The translations under genes were made by a program, and so were the position numbers. Shown here in pieces: positions 16,791-25,908 of a stretch of 64,000 bases of DNA. Source of the DNA: Halalkalibacter sp. APA_J-10(15) (GTDB lineage: Bacteria; Bacillota; Bacilli; Bacillales; Bacillaceae_D); NCBI RefSeq assembly GCF_023017105.1, contig NZ_JALKEV010000021.1:1-64000 (forward strand), in the 5' to 3' direction. A model generated the notes under the pieces. It did no database searches. It was not told where the DNA came from and worked only from the letters and a program-made list of their open reading frames with translations. How positions within the stretch are numbered: position 1 is the first letter of the stretch; every line of letters begins with the position of its first letter.

Positions 16791-17879
16791 ATGAAAATAA
16801 AACTTGGGTTATTATACGGTGGGAAATCGGCTGAACATAAAGTATCATTACAAACAGCAAAGGCAGTTATTCAAGCATTAGACTTAACCAAATATGAAAT
16901 TCATCCTATATATATTTCTGAAACAGGTGAGTGGATCAGAGGAGAGCAGCTACAACGTCCAGTCGAGGGTGTGAAGGAGCTCCAATTAAAAGAAGGAGAA
17001 GTCGTTTCTCCAGTTGCACTAAACTCAGAAATCTTCCCGGTTTCAGTCAACCATGAAAAGAAGGCTGATAAGATTGATGTTGTCTTTCCATTGCTTCACG
17101 GTCCGAATGGGGAGGATGGGACCGTGCAAGGCTTATTAGAGCTGTTAAATCTCCCTTATGTTGGCAATGGCGTACTAGCATCTGCTGCTGGTATGGATAA
17201 AGTAATGATGAAAAATATTTATGAGCAGGCAGGAATTAAGCAAGCGAATTACGTATCCTACATTCGACCTGATTGGGAAAAGGACACGCAAGTAGCGTAT
17301 CAAAACGTCGAACAAACACTTGGATACCCGTGCTTTGTGAAGCCAGCGAATTTAGGCTCAAGTGTTGGGATTAGTAAATGTAACGATCGAGAGAGCTTAG
17401 AAAATGCTTTTAAGGAAGCCTTTGAATATGATCGTAAAATTATAATTGAGGAAGGAATCGACGGACGCGAAGTGGAAATTGCCGTTTTAGGAAACGATGA
17501 CCCACAATGTTCAGTTGTTGGTGAAATCGTCCCAAAAACCGATTTCTATGACTATAAGGCGAAATATGAAGATGGAGACACGGGGCTTATTATCCCTGCT
17601 GACATTACTGAAGCGGAATATAAAGAAATCAAGCGTGTAGCGATACAATCGTTCAAAGCGCTCGACTGCTCTGGGCTCGTTCGTGCCGATTTCTTTTTGA
17701 CGAAGGACGGTGACGTGCTCATGAATGAAGTGAACACGATGCCAGGCTTTACACCATTCAGTATGTTCCCGATGCTGTGGCAAGAATCAGGCTTGCCATA
17801 CTCCGAGCTCATTGAGAAGCTCGTTCAGCTAGGAGTAGAGCGTTATGAGGAGAAACAGAAGATTAAATATACCTTTTAA
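16791..17879 (+). CDS. ddl: D-alanine--D-alanine ligase
   Basis: The 362-residue ATP-grasp enzyme joins two D-alanines for peptidoglycan precursors. Visible signatures are the N-terminal '[17 protein letters not shown]', the '[19 protein letters not shown]' segment, '[15 protein letters not shown]' (ATP-binding) and the C-terminal '[18 protein letters not shown]' metal/substrate loop. The start at 16791 has GGAGG six bases upstream. The ATG at 16776 lacks a site. It is next to murF, which uses its product. In B. subtilis ddl-murF lie elsewhere on the chromosome, so this placement between the rRNA operon and gin is a rearrangement. Confidence 0.97.
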   Translation: MKIKLGLLYGGKSAEHKVSLQTAKAVIQALDLTKYEIHPIYISETGEWIRGEQLQRPVEGVKELQLKEGEVVSPVALNSEIFPVSVNHEKKADKIDVVFPLLHGPNGEDGTVQGLLELLNLPYVGNGVLASAAGMDKVMMKNIYEQAGIKQANYVSYIRPDWEKDTQVAYQNVEQTLGYPCFVKPANLGSSVGISKCNDRESLENAFKEAFEYDRKIIIEEGIDGREVEIAVLGNDDPQCSVVGEIVPKTDFYDYKAKYEDGDTGLIIPADITEAEYKEIKRVAIQSFKALDCSGLVRADFFLTKDGDVLMNEVNTMPGFTPFSMFPMLWQESGLPYSELIEKLVQLGVERYEEKQKIKYTF

Positions 17880-17896
17880 GACACATATATAGTAAT

Positions 17897-17930
17897 GAGG
17901 TTGACTCGACGGTGAGTCAGCCTCCTTTTA
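17897..17930 (+). terminator. Terminator-like hairpin between ddl and murF
   Basis: GAGGTTGACTC pairs with GAGTCAGCCTC around a 6-nt loop and is followed by cttttac. It may reduce read-through into murF. Confidence 0.7.
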
Positions 17931-17966
17931 CATAACATATTATGTTTTCAATAAGGAGCGATTGTA

Positions 17967-19334
17967 ATGATAAAGAGGATGTTTAAGGATATTGCTGAAT
18001 GGGTGAACGGTGATGTGATTGAAGGAGATATTAGCTCTGTAGAAGCAGTAGGCGTTTCGACAGATACAAGAACGATTCAAAGGGGGAACCTATATATCCC
18101 TATCGTTGGTGAGAACTTCAATGGTCATGACTTTGTTAGTACTGCTATCGATCATGGGGCAGCTGGAGCACTTTGGCAACGAAATCAGCCGAATCCCCCT
18201 GCTCATATACCGCTTATTTATGTAGAGGATACGCTATTGGCGTTGCAAGACTTAGCTAAAAACTATATGGCAAGCCTTTCTACAAAGGTCGTTGGAATTA
18301 CGGGTAGCAATGGGAAAACAACGACGAAGGATATGGTCACGTCTGTACTCTCGACGACGTATAAAGTTCAGAAGACAGAAGGAAATTACAATAACCATAT
18401 AGGATTACCGTTAACGATTTTGCGATTAGAGGAAGATACGGAAATTGCCGTGTTGGAAATGGGCATGAGTGGGCGTGGAGAAATTGAACTTCTTTCGTCC
18501 ATTGCTAAGCCAGACGCTGCGATTATTACAAATATCGGAGAGTCTCACTTACAGGATTTAGGCTCGCGTGAAGCGATTTCCGAAGCGAAGTTTGAAATTA
18601 CAGCAGGCTTGCGGGAAAGTGGAATGCTTATCATCGATGGTGATGAACCATTATTAACAGAAAAAGTCGTAAATAGCCCGTATCAGGTGACGACGGTTAG
18701 TCGTTCTAAGGAAAGTGACTATTACCCAATGCAAATAAAGCAGAAGAGCGAAGGTACTTATTTTACGATAGATGGTGAGGGGGAGTTCTTCATTCCTGTT
18801 CTCGGTAAGCATAATATTCATAATGCTCTTTCAGCGATCGCGCTTGCGAAGTCGCTGGGGGTATCGAACGCTAATATTAAAAAAGGGCTAGAAATGATGA
18901 AGATAACAGGGATGAGAACGGAATTGCTCGAAGGAAAAGCTGGAGTGAGGATCATTAATGACGCGTACAATGCGAGTCCAACTTCTATGCGAGCCGGGAT
19001 TGAGTTACTGCAGGATTTACAGGGCTATAAGAAAAAAGTAGTCGTGCTCGGTGATATGCTGGAGCTCGGTGAGAATGAAGAATCGTTCCATTATGATGTG
19101 GGAAAAGGAATCGACAAAGAGAAAATCGATTATGTTTTCACATTTGGTGCACTCGGCAGAAAGATTTCGGACGGGGCGAAAGAGAATTTTTCAGAAGAAA
19201 GGGTCCATGCATTTAATGAGAAACAAGCATTGATTCAAACATTGAAGGGGATCGTTGAAGGGGGAGATATCGTCTTAGTGAAAGGCTCCCGTGGTATGAA
19301 ATTAGAAGAGGTTGTTGATGCATTAATTGGTTAA
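17967..19334 (+). CDS. murF: UDP-N-acetylmuramoyl-tripeptide--D-alanyl-D-alanine ligase
   Basis: The 455-residue Mur ligase has the P-loop 'GITGSNGKTTT' (Lys117), 'TEGNYNNHIGLPLTIL', 'GMSGRGEIELL' and the C-terminal domain segment 'NDAYNASPTSMRAGIELL' typical of MurF. It adds D-Ala-D-Ala to the UDP-MurNAc-tripeptide in the cytoplasm, directly downstream of Ddl in the pathway and in the genome. AAGGAG lies eight bases before the ATG. Confidence 0.97.
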   Translation: MIKRMFKDIAEWVNGDVIEGDISSVEAVGVSTDTRTIQRGNLYIPIVGENFNGHDFVSTAIDHGAAGALWQRNQPNPPAHIPLIYVEDTLLALQDLAKNYMASLSTKVVGITGSNGKTTTKDMVTSVLSTTYKVQKTEGNYNNHIGLPLTILRLEEDTEIAVLEMGMSGRGEIELLSSIAKPDAAIITNIGESHLQDLGSREAISEAKFEITAGLRESGMLIIDGDEPLLTEKVVNSPYQVTTVSRSKESDYYPMQIKQKSEGTYFTIDGEGEFFIPVLGKHNIHNALSAIALAKSLGVSNANIKKGLEMMKITGMRTELLEGKAGVRIINDAYNASPTSMRAGIELLQDLQGYKKKVVVLGDMLELGENEESFHYDVGKGIDKEKIDYVFTFGALGRKISDGAKENFSEERVHAFNEKQALIQTLKGIVEGGDIVLVKGSRGMKLEEVVDALIG

Positions 19335-19343
19335 TACTAAATA

Positions 19344-19454
19344 AGGCTCCTGCGGAAAGCGCGCCCTTCATCCCGGGAGCGAGGTCGAGACGCCGTATCG
19401 TGGCAACTAAAGCCTGTCGACTGTCGCGCTTTTACGAGGCTTTGTCGACAGGCT
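19344..19454 (+). repeat. Repeat fragment and perfect 11-bp inverted repeat
   Basis: The stretch starts with GGCTCCTGCGGAAAGCG, resembling the large Bacillus intergenic repeat also seen at 33470-33620. It then has AGCCTGTCGAC (19411-19421) and its exact complement GTCGACAGGCT (19444-19454), separated by 22 nt. No gene lies here. Confidence 0.5.
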
Positions 19455-19456
19455 AT

Positions 19457-19490
19457 AAGGATCTTGGCATACGCCAGATCCTTATTTGTA
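19457..19490 (+). terminator. Terminator between murF and the convergent GPP34 gene
   Basis: AAGGATCTTGGC pairs with GCCAGATCCTT (one bulged T) around a short loop, followed by atttgta. It sits between convergent genes. Confidence 0.65.
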
Positions 19491-19520
19491 TATTTTAGCA
19501 TGACGAGCAGGATGTTGGTT

Positions 19521-20222
19521 TTAGGATGAAGCCGAGCTTGAAGCAGTGACTACTGCTGCAGTTGTCGCAGCCATAACGGCCGCTTGCATGGCTTGCATCG
19601 TATCAGAAACGGCTTTGCCGTGTGGGCTCTTTTTCATCAACATATTAATCTTTTCTTTTGCTTGCTTGTATTCGTCTTTTGAGAAGAGCTGCTTGTCGAT
19701 TTGGCATGCTTTTAACAAACCAATTAAGCTAAAGATTTGCTCTTCCACCTCCTGATCTTCATTGGATAGGACGGCTTTTCTAATTTTTTCACGAATGCTA
19801 TCCTCTCTGCCAGACTGAGTGGAAGGATACACGTTTCTAGTGAAAAGAAATAACACCTTTTGTTTATTCTTTGTAAGAATTTCTTTTTCAATTAGGCGTT
19901 CAATGAAGGGGATATGTTTCTTATGCCAGTTTATGTGAAATCCGAGTGTTTGTACAACACGTTGCAGCTTAGGTGTTTTTCCGTGGTATTTGTCTTTTAA
20001 ATAAAGCAAAGAGTCGTTTAAAAGCTCATCTCTACAATTAGCATTCTGTGGAATGTGGATGGTTTTGTCTTTTTCATTATAATCTAAGCAACGTTGCGTC
20101 GTTAATTCCATTAAAATCGCACCAGCTAAGCCATAGTGAATGGATTGTGATGCATTCATGTTCATTTTCCCTGTTTGATCATCTAAAGCAATTAATAACA
20201 GTTTTTCGGCAAGGGTTAACAT
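19521..20222 (-). CDS. GPP34 (GOLPH3-like) domain protein
   Basis: The 233-residue protein opens with 'MLTLAEKLLLIALDDQTGKM' and continues 'GLAGAILMELTTQRCLDY', the typical start of bacterial GPP34 proteins. The all-helical fold is related to the eukaryotic phosphoinositide-binding protein GOLPH3. The role in Firmicutes is not defined. The tail is rich in Ala, Thr and Ser. The start is fixed by AAGGAGG eight bases upstream (20231-20237), which removes 16 residues of the longer open frame. It is convergent with murF and divergent from gin, so it is probably transcribed alone. Confidence 0.82.
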   Translation of the reverse strand: MLTLAEKLLLIALDDQTGKMNMNASQSIHYGLAGAILMELTTQRCLDYNEKDKTIHIPQNANCRDELLNDSLLYLKDKYHGKTPKLQRVVQTLGFHINWHKKHIPFIERLIEKEILTKNKQKVLFLFTRNVYPSTQSGREDSIREKIRKAVLSNEDQEVEEQIFSLIGLLKACQIDKQLFSKDEYKQAKEKINMLMKKSPHGKAVSDTMQAMQAAVMAATTAAVVTASSSASS

Positions 20223-20243
20223 ACGTCCAACCTCCTTAATGAT

Positions 20244-20288
20244 AAAGGCACTATAAAAGGTAAAAACCAAACTTTTTCAGAGTCCTTT
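20244..20288 (-). repeat. Degenerate copy of the CACTGAAAAA hairpin family
   Basis: AAAGGCACTATAAAAGGT, a short loop, then AAACTTTTTCAGAGTCCTTT. The right arm fits the family. The left arm is mutated. It lies in the upstream region of the GPP34 gene. Confidence 0.5.
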
Positions 20289-20370
20289 CCTATACTAAGT
20301 ATACGAAGGGATTAGAAGGAAGGTTTCGGGGATGGATAGGCACAAAGCATACTCCTGCGAATAACGTATA

Positions 20371-20400
20371 GTATGAGACTTTCCTTGTTTGCCGACAATG
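20371..20400 (+). promoter_or_regulatory. Candidate sigma-F promoter of gin
   Basis: GTATG, 15 nt, then GCCGACAATG, close to the sigma-F pattern GYWTA-N15-GGNNANANTN. It lies just upstream of gin, which is sigma-F-dependent in B. subtilis. Confidence 0.4.
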
Positions 20401-20418
20401 GAGTAAGAGGTGATAAAG

Positions 20419-20586
20419 GTGGTTCGTATCCAATGTAGTGTGTGTAAGAAATGGTGTGTTGAAACGATCATGTTTTGGTCTGTTTCCCTTTGTGATGAGT
20501 GCGAAAAGATTGTTGTTCAAACGGAGATAGGTGAAGGGGCTTATGATCAGATCGTTCATACATTTAGTGAAACGATGAAAAAATAA
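20419..20586 (+). CDS. gin: Gin (CsfB) anti-sigma-G/E factor
   Basis: A GTG-started 55-codon frame encodes a small zinc-finger-like protein with C-x-x-C pairs (Cys6/Cys9 and Cys25/Cys28) and the family motif 'LCDECEKIVVQT'. Gin binds sigma-G and sigma-E to stop untimely activity during sporulation. The position directly upstream of the Orn/Lys/Arg decarboxylase and tmk is that of csfB in B. subtilis. AGAGGTGAT precedes the start. The protein is slightly shorter than the roughly 64-residue B. subtilis Gin. The genes xpaC and yaaN that normally follow are missing. Confidence 0.85.
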   Translation: MVRIQCSVCKKWCVETIMFWSVSLCDECEKIVVQTEIGEGAYDQIVHTFSETMKK

Positions 20587-20599
20587 TATGGAAAATGCG

Positions 20600-20631
20600 T
20601 AACCCAACTATGATACATTATAGTTGGGTTA
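20600..20631 (+). terminator. Hairpin after gin
   Basis: TAACCCAACTA and TAGTTGGGTTA form a perfect 11-bp stem with a 10-nt loop. The T-tract is poor, so it may be a weak terminator. Confidence 0.55.
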
Positions 20632-20713
20632 TAAAACGTGTACAGTTGTTTTAAAAAGGTTTAATACCGATCCTTTTGAGCAAGTGTAAAAAGAAAGAAA
20701 TAAGGTGAAGGAA

Positions 20714-22159
20714 ATGAAGCAATCAATGCCATTAATTACGGCTATTCAACAGCATATTGAGCAGCAGCCTCTCTCGTTACATGTACCAGGACATAAAAAT
20801 GGTCACGTTTTCTCACACGCGTTGCAAGATGATTTTCAATCTGTGCTACCGTATGATGTAACGGAGCTAATAGGGCTTGATGATCTCCATGATCCAACTG
20901 GCCCGATAGCTCTTGCGCAACAGAAGGCAGCTGATTTTTATCAAATGGGTGAAACCCATTTTCTTGTTGGAGGGTCAACAGCGGGGAATCTCGCGATGGT
21001 GTATGGTTTATTTGAGCGAGGAGATACGGTCCTTTTGCAACGCAATAGTCATAAGTCGCTTTTTCATGCATGTGAGATTGCTGGAGTGACACCGATCCTA
21101 GTGACACCGGAGTATGATGAGCATTTAGGGCAAGGTGTTGGAATAACAGCAGCTATTGTCAGACAAGCACTAGAGCAATTTCCACAGATCAAAGGTGTCA
21201 TATTGACGTATCCCAATTATTTCGGTGTGAGCATGGACATTCAAGAGGTGATTGAGGAGGCGAAGAGGCGGGGATTAGCTGTACTAGTCGATGAGGCTCA
21301 TGGGGCTCATTATGCCATTAGTCAGCAATTTCCCCCATCAGCGTGTGAATTAGGAGCAGATGTCGTTGTTCAATCTGCACATAAGATGCTACCAGCGTTA
21401 ACGATGAGTTCTTTTTTACATATAAGTAAGCACCTTCCTATGGAGGCTGCTCATAGAATAAAAGAAGCACTAACGATGTTTCAGTCAAGTAGTCCATCTT
21501 ATTTATTAATGACCTCATTGGATGGTGCTCGCGAGTTTGCTGAAAGATTAACAGAAGGGGATATTACAGAGGTCTTAGCAGGGATTGAAGCGAGTAAGCG
21601 AGAATTAAGTACTATAAAACAGATTAAAGTGATAGAGTCGAATAATCAAAGCTATCATTATGATCCGTTAAAAGTTACAATTAGATCAAGAACTGCATTA
21701 ACAGGCTATCAGCTGCAGGATGTGATAATGGAGTGTGGCATGTACGTTGAATTAGCGACAGAGCGAGATGTTCTGCTCGTGTTTGGCCTGGCTCCCTTAC
21801 GTTTGGACACAGGTGTGCTAGATAAGCTAAGAGAAAAGCTTTCTACCTATTCTGTCGTGAACGAGAAAGATTCCATTTCTCTCTCCTCATGGGCGTCAGA
21901 TGTGCGCTTTACTGAAATGAAACTAGGTCGAGTTCATCAACTTCAGCAAACAACAATTCCACTCACCGAAGCGTCTGGACGAATGTCATTAGAGTCGATT
22001 ATTCCATACCCTCCTGGTATTCCCGTATTACTGCGAGGAGAGGTGATTCAGCAAGGAACGGTTGATTATATTCAACAATTAGCCGATGCAGGTGCTCGTT
22101 TTCAAGGGAAGAAACGAGTGGATGAGGTTTTAGTAGTAGATTCGGAGGAAATAGAATGA
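20714..22159 (+). CDS. Orn/Lys/Arg decarboxylase family PLP enzyme (YaaO-like)
   Basis: The 481-residue PLP-dependent fold-type I enzyme has 'PGHKNG' (residues 25-30), 'DEAHGAH' (193-199) and the PLP-binding Lys224 in '[10 protein letters not shown]'. It belongs to the short group-III decarboxylase branch that includes YaaO and SpeA of B. subtilis. The substrate (arginine, lysine or another) cannot be decided. The ATG at 20714 has AAGGTGA upstream. The GTG at 20705 overlaps that site. Its stop overlaps the tmk start (ATGA), so the two are translationally coupled, as in B. subtilis. Confidence 0.9.
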   Translation: MKQSMPLITAIQQHIEQQPLSLHVPGHKNGHVFSHALQDDFQSVLPYDVTELIGLDDLHDPTGPIALAQQKAADFYQMGETHFLVGGSTAGNLAMVYGLFERGDTVLLQRNSHKSLFHACEIAGVTPILVTPEYDEHLGQGVGITAAIVRQALEQFPQIKGVILTYPNYFGVSMDIQEVIEEAKRRGLAVLVDEAHGAHYAISQQFPPSACELGADVVVQSAHKMLPALTMSSFLHISKHLPMEAAHRIKEALTMFQSSSPSYLLMTSLDGAREFAERLTEGDITEVLAGIEASKRELSTIKQIKVIESNNQSYHYDPLKVTIRSRTALTGYQLQDVIMECGMYVELATERDVLLVFGLAPLRLDTGVLDKLREKLSTYSVVNEKDSISLSSWASDVRFTEMKLGRVHQLQQTTIPLTEASGRMSLESIIPYPPGIPVLLRGEVIQQGTVDYIQQLADAGARFQGKKRVDEVLVVDSEEIE

Positions 22160-22788
22160 GTAAAGGTTTGTTTATAACAGTAGAAGGTGGAGAAGGTGCG
22201 GGCAAGACGACGACGCTTGATCGCCTTGAGGAAGAGCTTGTCGGAAGAGGTTATGACGTACTACGGACGCGTGAGCCAGGAGGTATTCGAATTGCCGAAC
22301 AGATTCGCGAGGTGCTACTGAATACAGCCCATACAGAAATGGATGGTCGAACAGAGGCACTCCTCTATGCTGCAGCGAGAAGGCAACATTTAGTGGAGAA
22401 GGTCTTACCAGCTATTGAGGCGGGGCAAGTCGTACTGTGTGACCGATTTATCGATAGCAGCTTGGCCTATCAAGGGTATGCGCGAGGTATTGGGGTGGAT
22501 GCGATCCAGTCAATCAATGACTTTGCGATTGATGGGTGTATGCCTCAATTGACGCTTTTCTTTGATGTTGATCCGAATATAGGATTACAACGGATTGCGG
22601 CTAATCAGGAGCGAGAAAACAACCGCCTTGATCAGGAAAAGAAAAGCTTTCACGATCGTGTTCGTCGGGGCTACGAGCTATTGTTAGAGCAATACCCTGA
22701 TCGTATAAAGAAAATAAATGCTAATGAAGATGTTGAAACGGTGTATCGTATGGCTTTGGCAGAGGTAGAGACTTTATTAAAAGAGTAA
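22156..22788 (+). CDS. tmk: Thymidylate kinase
   Basis: The 210-residue enzyme phosphorylates dTMP to dTDP. The P-loop 'GGEGAGKTT' (Lys17), the 'DRF' motif in '[15 protein letters not shown]' and the 'TREPGG' substrate loop are all present. The start overlaps the upstream decarboxylase stop. It heads the conserved tmk-darA-holB-ricT-yabA group. Confidence 0.97.
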   Translation: MSKGLFITVEGGEGAGKTTTLDRLEEELVGRGYDVLRTREPGGIRIAEQIREVLLNTAHTEMDGRTEALLYAAARRQHLVEKVLPAIEAGQVVLCDRFIDSSLAYQGYARGIGVDAIQSINDFAIDGCMPQLTLFFDVDPNIGLQRIAANQERENNRLDQEKKSFHDRVRRGYELLLEQYPDRIKKINANEDVETVYRMALAEVETLLKE

Positions 22789-22863
22789 GTAAATGGTGGG
22801 GGTGCTTTTGGGGTTAACTGAAAGCCGCTTTCACGAAAAGTCACGAATCGATCATTCAAATGA

Positions 22864-23208
<345 letters not shown>

Positions 23209-23219
23209 GGAGTTATGAT

Positions 23220-24209
23220 ATGAAAACATGGCAGCAGTTAGCAGAAATACAGCCAAGAGTTAGTGGCATCCTCATGAAAACGTTAAAAAAGAACAGGTTA
23301 GCTCATGCTTATCTCTTTGAGGGTAGTAAAGGGGCAGGAAAAAAAGACGTAGCTCTTCAACTAGCGAAGAGCTTCTTTTGCGAGAGTCTTGAAGAAACTG
23401 AGCCGTGCCAGCAGTGTTTGTCATGTCGTCGAATTGAACATGGCAATCATCCAGATGTACATATAATCGAACCAGATGGTCAATCGATAAAAAAACAACA
23501 AATTGAGCATTTACAAAAGGAGTTTGCGTACCGTGGTGTCGAATCTATAAAAAAGGTCTATATCGTAGGAGATGCTGATAAGATGACGGCAAGTGCGGCT
23601 AATAGCATTTTGAAATTTCTTGAGGAGCCAAATGGAACAACGTTAGCCGTTCTTATGACTGAGCAAGGAAAAAATATTTTGCCGACTATTCAGTCGAGAA
23701 GTCAGCTGCTAAGCTTTGCCCCGCTGGCAAGAGAGCCATTTATCCAATTTCTAATAAATGAGGGTATTTCTAGAACGAATGCTCATTTATTGGCTAGCTT
23801 AACAACAAGTTTTGACCAAGTGAAGGAGCTCGTTCAAGAGGATTGGATTGCACAAGCACGAAGCGTAGTGATACAATTGATGGAAGAGCTTTACGGTCGA
23901 CCTTCACAGTTGCTTTTTACGATTCAAGAAAAGTGGTTGGGAACGTTTAAAGACAAAGCTCAGCAAGAAATAGGACTAGATATGCTCCTATTATGGTTTA
24001 GAGATCTTTTGTTTGCCAAGGTGGGCAATTTAAATACGGCTTCCTTTGTTGATCAAGTCGATTCATTAGAGAAGCAAGCGCTTCAAAGCTCCCAGGAACG
24101 GCTTAGCAGTCACATGGCTGCTGTGCTCGATGCGAAGAAGCAATTGCATGCGAATGTGAATCCACAATTGGTAATGGAGAAGTTAATGCTTTCGATACAG
24201 GAGGGATAG
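23220..24209 (+). CDS. holB: DNA polymerase III subunit delta'
   Basis: The 329-residue clamp-loader AAA+ subunit has 'HAYLFEGSKGAGKKDVALQ', a four-cysteine zinc module (Cys54, Cys63, Cys66, Cys69) and the sensor-1 region 'SANSILKFLEEPNGTT' containing the SRS-like 'TIQSRSQ'. It helps load the beta clamp together with DnaX and HolA. It follows darA directly with AAGGAG before the ATG. Confidence 0.95.
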   Translation: MKTWQQLAEIQPRVSGILMKTLKKNRLAHAYLFEGSKGAGKKDVALQLAKSFFCESLEETEPCQQCLSCRRIEHGNHPDVHIIEPDGQSIKKQQIEHLQKEFAYRGVESIKKVYIVGDADKMTASAANSILKFLEEPNGTTLAVLMTEQGKNILPTIQSRSQLLSFAPLAREPFIQFLINEGISRTNAHLLASLTTSFDQVKELVQEDWIAQARSVVIQLMEELYGRPSQLLFTIQEKWLGTFKDKAQQEIGLDMLLLWFRDLLFAKVGNLNTASFVDQVDSLEKQALQSSQERLSSHMAAVLDAKKQLHANVNPQLVMEKLMLSIQEG

Positions 24210-24213
24210 AAGA

Positions 24214-25032
24214 TTGCATCAAGTTGTAGGTATACGCTTTAAAAAAGCAGGCAAAATCTATTATTTCTCTCCAGGTACGTTTCAGTTAGAGAAGGATGAA
24301 GATGTCATCGTTGAAACCTCACGTGGAGTGGAGTTTGGACGAGTCGTAATTGAAACGAAAACAGTCGGTGAGAATGACGTCGTTCTACCGCTAAAGCAAG
24401 TGATTCGAATAGCAACAGCTAAGGATAAGCTTGTGGTAGAAGAGAATCAAGAAGCAGCGAGAAAGGCGTTTCTCGTCTGTTCAGAGAAAATTAATGAGCA
24501 TCAGCTTGACATGAAGCTTGTTGATGTTGAGTATACATTTGATCGAAATAAAGTGCTATTTTATTTTACTGCTGATGGTCGAATTGACTTTCGGGAGTTA
24601 GTGAAAGACTTAGCATCTGTCTTTCGAACAAGAATTGAATTACGTCAGATTGGTGTTCGAGATGAGGCGAAGATGCTCGGCGGGATAGGGCCATGTGGAA
24701 GAGTGTTATGTTGTTCTTCCTTTCTCGGTGATTTTGAGCCTGTTTCGATTAAAATGGCAAAGGATCAAAACCTTTCACTAAATCCGGCTAAGATTTCTGG
24801 ATTGTGTGGCCGACTCATGTGCTGTCTGAAGTATGAAAATGATATTTATGAGGAAGCGAAGAAGATGCTTCCGGATGTTGGGAAAATTATTCGTACGCCG
24901 CATGGAAAAGGGAAAGTGACAGGTTTAAATTTACTAGAGCACCTCGTTCAGGTCGAGTTAGCTGATGGTGAGGGGATAGTTGAATTTACATTAGAAGAAT
25001 TAACGAATAAACCGGTTGAAGCCACGGAATAG
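24214..25032 (+). CDS. ricT: RicT (YaaT), PSP1-domain iron-sulfur protein of the Ric complex
   Basis: The 272-residue protein matches YaaT/RicT along its length. The PSP1 core contains '[18 protein letters not shown]' and '[15 protein letters not shown]', with Cys161, 166, 167, 198, 203 and 204, several of which ligate a [4Fe-4S] cluster in the family. With RicA and RicF it helps RNase Y mature mRNAs and promotes sporulation and competence. The start is a TTG with GGAGGG eight bases upstream, as the length match to YaaT requires. Confidence 0.95.
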   Translation: MHQVVGIRFKKAGKIYYFSPGTFQLEKDEDVIVETSRGVEFGRVVIETKTVGENDVVLPLKQVIRIATAKDKLVVEENQEAARKAFLVCSEKINEHQLDMKLVDVEYTFDRNKVLFYFTADGRIDFRELVKDLASVFRTRIELRQIGVRDEAKMLGGIGPCGRVLCCSSFLGDFEPVSIKMAKDQNLSLNPAKISGLCGRLMCCLKYENDIYEEAKKMLPDVGKIIRTPHGKGKVTGLNLLEHLVQVELADGEGIVEFTLEELTNKPVEATE

Positions 25033-25048
25033 TGGGGTGGAGTACATC

Positions 25049-25402
25049 GTGGATAAGAAGGCTGTATTTACGCAGGTGAGTCAATTAGAAGAGCGTCTTG
25101 GTGAATTGCATCATGAGTTAAGAGGGTTGAAGGAACAATTAGCCTATTTAATTGAAGAAAATCATTATTTGCAAATGGAAAATGAAAAGCTTCGCGAACG
25201 TCTTGATGTTGACGTCCAGGAGCATGATTCCGAGGAGTCACCTGGAGAGGATAAGAAGAAAAAGCCATTTGTTGGTGAAGGTTACGATAATTTAGCAAGG
25301 CTCTATCAAGAAGGATTCCACGTATGTAATACCCATTATGGTAGCATTCGCGCTGAAGGTGAGGATTGTTTGTTCTGTCTCTCATTCCTCCATCAGAAAT
25401 AA
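25049..25402 (+). CDS. yabA: YabA, replication initiation control protein
   Basis: The 117-residue protein has an N-terminal coiled-coil (about 5-52) for tetramer formation and a C-terminal zinc domain '[24 protein letters not shown]' ending in C-x-x-C (Cys107, Cys110). YabA binds DnaA and DnaN and restrains initiation. The GTG at 25049 is chosen because GGGGTGGAG lies upstream and the protein then starts M-D-K-K like its homologues. The longer frame from 25016 would overlap ricT. Confidence 0.95.
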   Translation: MDKKAVFTQVSQLEERLGELHHELRGLKEQLAYLIEENHYLQMENEKLRERLDVDVQEHDSEESPGEDKKKKPFVGEGYDNLARLYQEGFHVCNTHYGSIRAEGEDCLFCLSFLHQK

Positions 25403-25422
25403 TGGTTTCAACATCATGAAGT

Positions 25423-25465
25423 GCCCTTAAAAGGTTAGGGATTTACCTTTTAAGGGCTTTTTTTT
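25423..25465 (+). terminator. Strong terminator after yabA
   Basis: A perfect 13-bp stem (GCCCTTAAAAGGT / ACCTTTTAAGGGC) is followed by eight Ts. It ends the tmk-yabA operon. Confidence 0.92.
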
Positions 25466-25547
25466 AAAAAGCTAAGAAAGAAAGTATAAAAATCGAGGAA
25501 GAAATGTGAGAAGAACTGAAGAAGTTAGCGGGATCATTCAATAAAGA

Positions 25548-25646
25548 GTGTTGGCTGCTCGTTTACGTTCCACTTCAGAACAAATGAAACCCGTTCGGCT
25601 CCGCACAACGCAATTAAGAAAAGCTGCTAACGCGATTTCTTAAGCC
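25548..25646 (+). repeat. Dispersed intergenic repeat, diverged copy C (R1 family)
   Basis: The stretch contains GCTCGTTTACGTTC, ACCCGTTCGGCT, GCACAACG and AATTAAGAAAAGCTGCTAACGCGATTTCTTAAG in the same order as the blocks at 7437-7558 and 61068-61212. Confidence 0.5.
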
Positions 25647-25652
25647 AAATAG

Positions 25653-25835
25653 AACGGAACCTCATTCCGTTAAAAGGGAGAAATACGTCGTTTAGGCGTA
25701 TGGAGTGGAACGTCATTCCGCTAATGAGCAAAAAAAAGAGAACAGTGAAGCACAAATGGTCAAATAGCGGAATGAGGTTCCGAAAAGGTAGTCTGAAACA
25801 GTTTGATAAAGGAAATAACGGAATGAGGTTTCACT
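25653..25835 (+). repeat. Four copies of a CGGAATGAGGTTCCG-type motif
   Basis: The 19-20-nt motif TARCGGAATGAGGTTCCG appears at 25653-25672 and 25705-25723 on the minus strand and at 25765-25784 and 25816-25835 on the plus strand, with one to three changes. Together with the copy-C repeat and the terminator it fills the 506-nt gap between yabA and trmN6. I see no gene in this gap. Confidence 0.75.
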
Positions 25836-25908
25836 AAGGAGAATGAAGGTGGTGCACGGGTAGTGTCGACCCTGTGCGGTTTCTTAAATTTAAAAGTTAG
25901 GATATTAG

